A DNA stretch of 24,359 nt. Origin: Sphaeroforma sirkka. Its lineage: Eukaryota > Opisthokonta > Ichthyosporea > Ichthyophonida. Below, in pieces: positions 17,946 through 24,359 of the stretch. The translations under genes were made by a program, and so were the position numbers. Each line of letters opens with the position of its first letter. Position 1 is the stretch's first letter. The DNA is taken from contig LUCW03001859.1 of NCBI GenBank assembly GCA_001586965.3, forward strand, positions 5,001-29,359. Reading direction: 5' to 3'. The notes under the pieces were generated by a model. It was not told the DNA's origin, made no database searches, and saw only the letters and a program-made list of their open reading frames with translations.

Positions 17946-20900
17946 ATGTTTAGGTTCTCTAATGGGTACGTTAGACTTGACTTAACAAACGTCGACTTTC
18001 TAAGTTAAAGTGTCCTTCACATAACTACGTGAGTTGGAGACACAAAGACGTTGTCAAAACCCAAATCGAAGATTGGTTAAAACAGGGTCTAATTGAAATC
18101 AATTATGATGCAACCCCAGTTAACTTAGCTCTTTAGCGGTCGATCAATATAAATCTGACGGAACGTTTAGTAGAACAAGAGTAGTACTAGACCTGTCGCC
18201 AATCAACAAACTAATTCTGCAACATAGTTTTCCCTTACCTAAGATAAGCGAGATACTACGCAAAATGGAGGGTGCGACTATCTTTCCAAGATAGACTTAA
18301 AAGCTGCATTCCATCAACTACAGATATATGAGCCTCATAGGAAATACTTTTCCTTTACTTGGCAAGGTAAGAACTACCAGTTTAAAGGTGCACCTGAAGG
18401 CTTACACATGTTACCTTCTTTCTTCCAACAAGTTATGATGGAACTATTTGCGGACCTGTCGTATAACGTATCAGTCTATTTAGATGATATAGTTATCTTT
18501 ACAAAGACAGCACATGAACATGCTAAACTCGTTAAAGAAGTCTTAAAGCGACTAAACCATGCCAAACTTAAGATTAACGAAGACAAGTGTTTTTTTGCTA
18601 AAGATACTATACACCTACTTGGCTACAAGGTATCTGCAGCAGGGGTAGATATTGATCCTGGCAAGAAACAGTTTCTGCTGGATTTATCAACACCAATTAC
18701 TGGAAAGAGATGTGAACTCTGTGTGTGGGTTTGTTAACTTCTTCTCGATTCGGTACCGCATCTTTCTCATTACTTAATGCCTTTCAGTCACCTACGGCTG
18801 CACAAAGGACCTTTGGGAAAGATTTGACTAAAGAATGTGATGATGCATTTAAACTAGTCAAAAGTAAAGTAATGGACGCACCCATCATGCAGTACCCTGT
18901 GGATGGTGTCCCATTCCAAGTAGCAACCGACGCTTCAGATCGAGCGGTAGGTGGAGTGCTTATACCAAACGATAAATGGTAAACCACGCTACATACAATT
19001 CTTTTAGCAAGAGTTATAATAAGAGTCAACGGAATTACTCCCTACCGATAAACTAGAGCTCCTTGCTATAGTTACTCCGCTAAGACAGTTTAAAGACTAC
19101 CTTTATGGAAGTTACTTCACTGTCGCCTGGGATCAAAAGTCTTTAACATATTTAAAAAAGACATGAACCCTGATTCACAGTTGGTGAGCTGCTGGCATGA
19201 CATTATTGCTAAGTTCGCTTTTAACATAACACACATACTCAGGAATACATAATCATCTTCCTGACATGCTCTCTCGACTTGTGCCTGACTACCAGAAAAC
19301 AGTTAAAGAGTTATTAGCAACCGATAGGATGCTTAATAAGAAATGGATTAACCTCGCTCAATCAAGATGGGGCCCATTTACTATTGATATGTTCGCCGCA
19401 GAACATAACAAACAGGTTTCTAAATATAAGTCGTTGACTCATCCTAAAGGTGATACCTTTCAACTTGACTTATCAAAGCATAATGCGTGGGCTAACTCAC
19501 CTTGGCAACTTATCGCACAGTTGTTAAATTATGTTAATTTTACTAGGTCTACCATTACGCTATGTTGTCCCTTACGTAGCTCCGACCCATGGATACGATG
19601 ATTTAATTAATATGATACAAGACGAGCCTAACTATGTCGACCGTGAAACCGACACGTTCTTGTATCAGGGATCCTATTATATTAAGAAGACACCTTGGAA
19701 ACACGCTATCGTTTTGTCGCATCGGTCCTGCAGGTACCACTAAGTGGAAACCCTCAACCGAGTTCTTAGCTAAACTAGAGAGTCTTCCAAAGAGTTTGAA
19801 CAAAAGCTCAAGACTCGTACAACACATGCACCCAACAAGAATGCAGCTCGAGGTAATGCCGATTGAGCATTAGATCGTAAAAAACATGGCTAGCTAAGGC
19901 CTTGGATCAAAGACTCAAAGTTCTAAGAGAAACCTGAAGCTCGTACTCAACTACTTTAAAGCGCTGCTTAAAAAACAGCCAGGAGTTGCAAAACAACTGA
20001 AGAAGATACACAACAATCTAATGTTGTTAATTACCGTATCTCAGAAGTCTATCCCTCCTAATACTGAAGTTGCCCTTATCTAACGGGACTATGGTTCATC
20101 CAGCCAGCGTCAACACAGAATCTGACTGACTTAGAGGAGCTCGAGAGTAGAATTAAAATAATACATAACTTAACTCATCGAGCATATAATCATACTTATA
20201 AGATGGCTATTCGTGCAGGGCTTGATCACCCGGCGCTGAAAGAAACCATTTACGAGAAGCATACCGACGCTGTACTGATTGTGAAAAGAACCAGATCAAG
20301 CGCTACGGTTGGGCACCCCTAAAAAAAGTGTGATAGAAGACCAACCGATGCGCCGAGTCATAATAGATTTGGTTAAACTCCCGCGATCCAAAGCATTACT
20401 GGCGATGTATATATCTGTCATTTCTTATGTGTGGCTTCTGGGTTACAACTTGCTTTATGCAATACCGAACAAAAGCCCGCAAACAGTGGCATAGTTATGC
20501 TATCACGTCTTTAATGACTTCGGTTTCCCTGAGTACTATGTTCTGATAACGGTAGTGAGTTTTGTAGCGACGTAATGGAGGCACTTATACTCGTATCAGG
20601 CATGACCCATAGGCGTGGTGTTCCTTTATATACCTCAAACGCAGGGTGCACCAAATGAGACAGGTCATAGAGAACTAAAGAAGCTATTGCGTACCGCACT
20701 AGATGACGTTGAGAATATGCGCCTTATCATTTGAAATGGGTTCAGACTCAAAATAAATGAATAACTACATGAATCCTCAAACTGAACACTCTGTTTCACT
20801 TTTTCTTTGGCCGCTATAGTGAATTACAAGCAACGGTTGAGCAAAACTGCGCCCGATAAATACGTTACTCCGTGGCCTACAAAAAATCGAGCATATACAG

Positions 20901-21313
20901 AACGTTGTTTACCCCTGTTTACTGAGCACAAAAATCGTGTCCTACATAAAAGCGTAAAAAAGGACCGATGGAATAACACTAGGAACATTGTTCAGTTCAA
21001 AGTTGGTGATTATGTTAACATTATAAATCGCAATGCCAACGTTACCGAACTCTCTTCTAAGCACGAAATCCGGACCCTTTGTACTTTTCTACCATGATGA
21101 AGAGAAGAAAGTGATACTTACGAAGTGAATAACATAGATGGTACTATCGCAGCTAATCTAGGTACCACGGTATCCCTACTCTCCGAACTCTCATTCGCTC
21201 GCTCATTTGATTCTGATGTCCTAGTTATGGGTCATAAGTCAAAAAGATATAATTGACAAACATCCGGAGACGATTTACACTTACTACAAGACCCGTTTTA
21301 TGGATGGAACAGT
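17946..21313 (+). pseudogene. pol: A2 pol: RT, RNase H, Dam-like domain, integrase, multiply frameshifted
   Basis: The ATG at 17946 corresponds to the A1 ATG at 5074. Recognisable blocks are the RT core with VYLDDIVIF (about 18474-18500), RNase H (VATDASDRAVGGV near 18920, then PDMLSRL at 19260-19280), the Dam-like domain (about 19365-19735), the integrase zinc module (about 20160-20290), the first-Asp strand (RVIIDLVKLP near 20355), the GHRELKK helix (about 20665), and the VGDYVNII region (about 21005-21025). Small insertions and deletions break the frame many times, more densely after 19700. The in-frame TAG after NKSPQTVA is shared with A1. Confidence 0.88.
19365..19735 (+). other. Dam-like domain in A2 pol (decayed)
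   Basis: The segment reads RWGPFTIDMFAAEHNKQ, DTFQLDLSKHNAWANSPWQLI, then STITLCCPLRSSDPW. An indel follows, then TDTFLYQG and PWKHAIV in another phase. The catalytic-type motif is NSPW, where A1 has NPPC and family B has NPPW. Confidence 0.6.
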
Positions 21314-21862
21314 GGCGGCAGCTAGCCTCCTATGCGTTTCGTGAATCTCGTGACTTCCTTCGTATTTTTAATAAGAAATGTAATAAGCGTTTACATAAGA
21401 ACACAATGGGATAAACTGGAAGGGGTTTCTCTGTAATTGACCACAAGCCAGGATGGATATGGGGTCCCCTGTGGGCTACCTACTTCCTGTAATTAAACTT
21501 TCTGATTCTGTTTATCACAGAGCAAAAACTTCTTCGAACTTACTACTTACCAATGAAGCAGCCAACCTTGCTGCTACCTACCCAGTAATAACTGCTATCG
21601 AACTTACTAATGAAGAATTAACCTTTGGCTATTACCTTACCAGTAAATAAACGTAAAGGCGCCTACATCCAGATGGTTACTGGACCAAATACTAAAAGTA
21701 CAAAATTTATAACCACAGAGTCTCCTGTAACTCGTACATATAAACACATACTTACTCCTCGACAGACCTTGACCGGAAACGAGTATTACTTTGGTTTTCG
21801 CTTTACAGACTAGATCGTACCTTCACATCCGATGTCCGTAGTCCCTAAAGCTACTGGGGCTA
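21314..21862 (+). pseudogene. A2 3' internal region with remnant 3' ORFs
   Basis: This region follows the integrase end. The first part matches the 82-residue ORF of A1 (SYAFRESRDFLRIFNKKCNKRLHKN near 21330-21400) but is broken. The second part (21625-21813) is open for 62 codons, basic at the start (ITLPVNKRKGAY), ends TGNEYYFGFRFTD and stops at TAG. Its A1 counterpart at 1300-1500 is broken. I do not recognise a domain. Together they suggest that the intact element had extra coding sequence, about 150-180 codons, between integrase and the 3' LTR. Confidence 0.45.
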
Positions 21863-22485
21863 TGTAAGTAGAAATACATTGCCTCCGGTCAGTCTAAAAT
21901 ATCAAGATCAAATGAGGGTTTTATTTTTGCATTTTCCAAATAATTTAATATACAGAATTCTTTTTCCAATATTTCGAAAGTGTTCTAAATTGTCATGCGA
22001 TGGCTTCTAACAGTCTTGAGTATTTGGTATGACCTACTTACATTTTGACCTATTTGAGACGTGATAGTAGATGTAGGACAGTTACAAACTAAATTTTATA
22101 AATCTTTTGAACTACTACTTACAGGTTTTGGTCTTCCCGCCAATCTCCAAAAAAAACCAGCCAAGTCTTTTTCTTTTTTTTAACTTTCCTTCAGATGGGA
22201 CTTTTTATTTATATTATCCAATGTATTAAACCTTGAAGCAGCTGTTCTTATGTCTATCTAAATTCAGGCATGTAAGCCATGAACACTAGTACAACTAGTG
22301 AAAATTATTTTAATAAAGAATAGCCAGAGGTACGTCCTGTGTGATCGAGGGTAATAAGGCTCTTACCAAGAGGCAGTCCCGATCATTCTTACACAAGCTA
22401 TTACTGCTATATCCTATCTGACTTAAATTGTATCTTAGTTTATATGACGTAGTTTAAAACATAGAAATAACCATCAAAGTTTACA
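21863..22485 (+). repeat. A2 3' LTR, diverged
   Basis: It begins TGTAAGTAGAAATAC and ends ATCAAAGTTTACA. Compared with 14683-15283 it has many substitutions and indels along its whole length, far more than separate the two A1 LTRs. It retains AATAAA (about 22313-22318). Its end abuts RT sequence of family C. Confidence 0.88.
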
Positions 22486-24359
22486 GCTCCATTCAGTCGC
22501 TTGATTATTTCATGAACTGTCTTGCGGTGTTCTTTTCCTGTAAGACTCGCAATGTCTGTGTTATCTACATACACGTGCACTCGTTTGATGTCTATGAGCA
22601 AGTTTGCCATGACTCTCTGAACTGTGCTGTGAGTGAGTGTAGTTCAAACGGCACTGACTTGAATGAATATTGCGCCCTCTCCACGAGAATGTGAAGAAGA
22701 GTTGTTTTGCTTTGCCCACCAGGAAGTGGTGAAGCCCTCCTGTGAGATCTAGCTTTGAAAAGAATTATTCTCCTTGTAGGTTATGTATTACTTCCTTTAT
22801 TTCGCAGTAGCACAAACTTGTCTTGTTAATATTGATAATTGATAATGCTGAGTCTAGACATGTTCTTACCTCCTTGAAGAGATCTGTTTGGTCATATTCA
22901 CCTGTTGATAGCAACGGTAGATTTATTGTTGTTGGTGTAGTTCGTTTAAAGATGTGCCCATCTGTTAGCCACTTCCGTACATTTTCACCAAGTTTGTGGA
23001 ATTTATTTGTGAGGTATGAAGTTGACTTTTAGTGTACCCTCATTTTGTCTGACATTAATTTCATTTGCAGATACTGTGACTATGGAGCCTGGTAGGTTAC
23101 AATGTACGTCAGAGATATATTCGCATTGGTATCTAAAAGGTCTGTAAGTGACTCTCTGAGACCTTCTAGTTCGTGCTCAAGGTCCTCTTCATGTGGCGTG
23201 AGAAGTGATTCCCATTTTGCATCTGTCTCGTATAAGTGGATTGATTGATCCTTCTATGTATATATTCTATGTATGGTAGAATGTCCATACTGAAGTATTG
23301 GTGCTTTCTTGTCTGAAGGTCCAATACTTCAAAGCACTGAGAGGGTTTCTCCATAATCAATGTCACAAACTTTGGCTTGGCCCTGTGCGTTATATTCTTG
23401 CATCAGTTCGTGCTAATTGTATATAGCCCAATTGCGTCCGACGGAGAGAAATAGTTCTGCTACTACACTCTTGTCCATGTATGAGCGTTGGGTGCATCCG
23501 AGTCTACCAGTGCATTGTATGTATTGCTATTACCTTGTATATCAATGTTTAAACGTTGGGTCTGTGGTGCGGGAAGTATAGATAAAGGTTGGCAAATGTA
23601 TATCAGCTTCCATTTATTAACAACGTTTCTTCATCTGTATAGGCATTGAGCCTTTGCTCACAGTTTGGTCAATCATGTTTACTTCTGACCACCAGTTGTT
23701 TCAGTGCTCATCACCCCTCTCTGTGATGTCTTCATCTATTCTTTGCCAGATGTAATGGACAGTCTTGCTATTTGCACGTTCTTTTTAACCTGTTTCTGCT
23801 AGCCTCGTTTGGCCTGATTCGAGCTCTCTTCATGGGACATTTACTGAAGCGGTGTGGGGTTTGCATCACTTTTACAATTGACATGCCTGGTTGTTCAGTG
23901 TGTTTCTTTGTCGCCAGGTTACTCTCTCCTCTGCTCTCTGGTACATGATCGTCTTGCACTTTGGAGGATACCACTCTTATGTTTGACCTTGCACTCACAG
24001 TGTAAAAGCTTTGGTGTTCAATATCTGGATAAGTGATCCTCATCTCATCAGGTTGGTTGTCTGCCCCGATGAGAGCATCCACCTGCACTTGTTGTCCGTA
24101 GTACATCATGCTTGGTATCTTTCGTCTGGAGGAGTTGGAAGTGTGTATGGGTTCGTTATCTGAGTTGCAGAGTCACCTCAACATCTTCATTGTCTTATGC
24201 GCAGCTCAGCGCACTTCGACGTTCAGTGTCTTGTTCTGCATGTCATTGAGAAATTTCTTCAACAGATAGTCTACTGGATGAGGTCTGAGTCTGTCAATAA
24301 TGATTCTATTGAATTGTTCAGCATCCTTGAAATGCTTGGTTGTCTGCGTCTCAGAGTCT
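22486..24359 (-). pseudogene. Family C retroelement remnant: gag end, protease, RT start
   Basis: Minus-strand reading from the right edge gives a gag-like stretch (TTKHFKDAEQFNRIIIDRLR). A 113-codon frame follows (24109-23768) with HRFSKCPMKRA, resembling a decayed zinc knuckle (GH-x-x-SKCP). Next is a protease loop, TYNALVDSDAPNAH (about 23538-23497), where D-S-G-A is usual. RT follows, with KEVIHNLQGE, FFSKLDLTGGLHHFLV (about 22767-22720), VPFELHSLTAQFRE in another phase, and the catalytic VYVDNTDIAS (about 22570-22540) where Y-x-D-D is usual. Stops and frame changes are frequent. The sequence ends exactly at the A2 LTR. It differs from families A and B and continues beyond the window. Confidence 0.7.

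Larger units (their letters stand above)
14683..22485 (+). mobile_element. LTR retrotransposon A2 (same family as A1), + strand, degraded
   Basis: LTRs are at 14683-15283 and about 21863-22485, with gag, protease, RT, RNase H, Dam-like domain, integrase and a 3' region in the same order as A1. The 5' LTR and first 1.4 kb of gag are nearly identical to A1. From about 16770 onward, 1-base indels appear with rising frequency, many in homopolymers, and the 3' LTR is strongly diverged from the 5' LTR. The flanks CGTGG (left) and GCTCC (right) do not match. The left flank is family A gag and the right flank is family C RT, so the two ends do not share one insertion site. Confidence 0.9.

Overview
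This window is eukaryotic, AT-rich, and made almost entirely of transposable-element DNA and tandem repeat. I see no host protein gene, rRNA or functional tRNA gene. Nothing identifies the species; a large repeat-rich genome of a protist or invertebrate fits, but that is a guess.

Layout. (1) 1-209: unassigned. (2) 210-446: a partial LTR on the + strand, followed by a (TA)n microsatellite to 674. (3) 675-8330: a full-length Ty3/Gypsy-type LTR retrotransposon on the minus strand, here called A1. It has LTRs at 675-1273 and 7737-8330, gag 7657-5617, a protease segment about 5607-5294, one long RT-RNaseH-extra domain-integrase frame (5074-1745, with two in-frame stops), and a small ORF overlapping the pol end. 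(4) 8331-10940: the 3' half of a second, different Gypsy element (family B, + strand). It holds the end of RNase H, the same extra domain, a DD35E integrase with a basic tail, and a probable 3' LTR (10467-10940). (5) About 10955-14438: a minisatellite with a unit of about 40 bp and some seventy degenerate units, split by a GC-richer insert at 12417-13027. (6) 14439-14682: an isolated gag fragment of family A on the minus strand. (7) 14683-22485: a second family A copy (A2) on the + strand, with LTRs at 14683-15283 and about 21863-22485. It is close to A1 at its 5' end and progressively broken toward its 3' end. (8) 22486-24359: a decayed third retroelement (family C, minus strand) with gag, protease and RT remnants.

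How the parts work together. In families A and B the pol order is (protease)-RT-RNase H-methyltransferase-like domain-integrase. The extra domain has the W-x-P-F/T-x-D-M-F-A start, the N-P-P-W type motif and the downstream beta-strand pattern I associate with phage-type Dam (DNA N6-adenine methyltransferase) proteins. In known elements a comparable domain is best known from DIRS-type retrotransposons. Here it sits in elements with ordinary LTRs and a DDE integrase.

A1 and A2 are head to head, forming inverted arms of about 7.7 kb around a spacer of about 6.3 kb. They share several inactivating changes, and neither has matching flanks or a target-site duplication. This suggests copying of an already defective parent, recombination between copies, or in part an assembly problem. 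All functional statements rest on motif reading by eye; no database search was possible.
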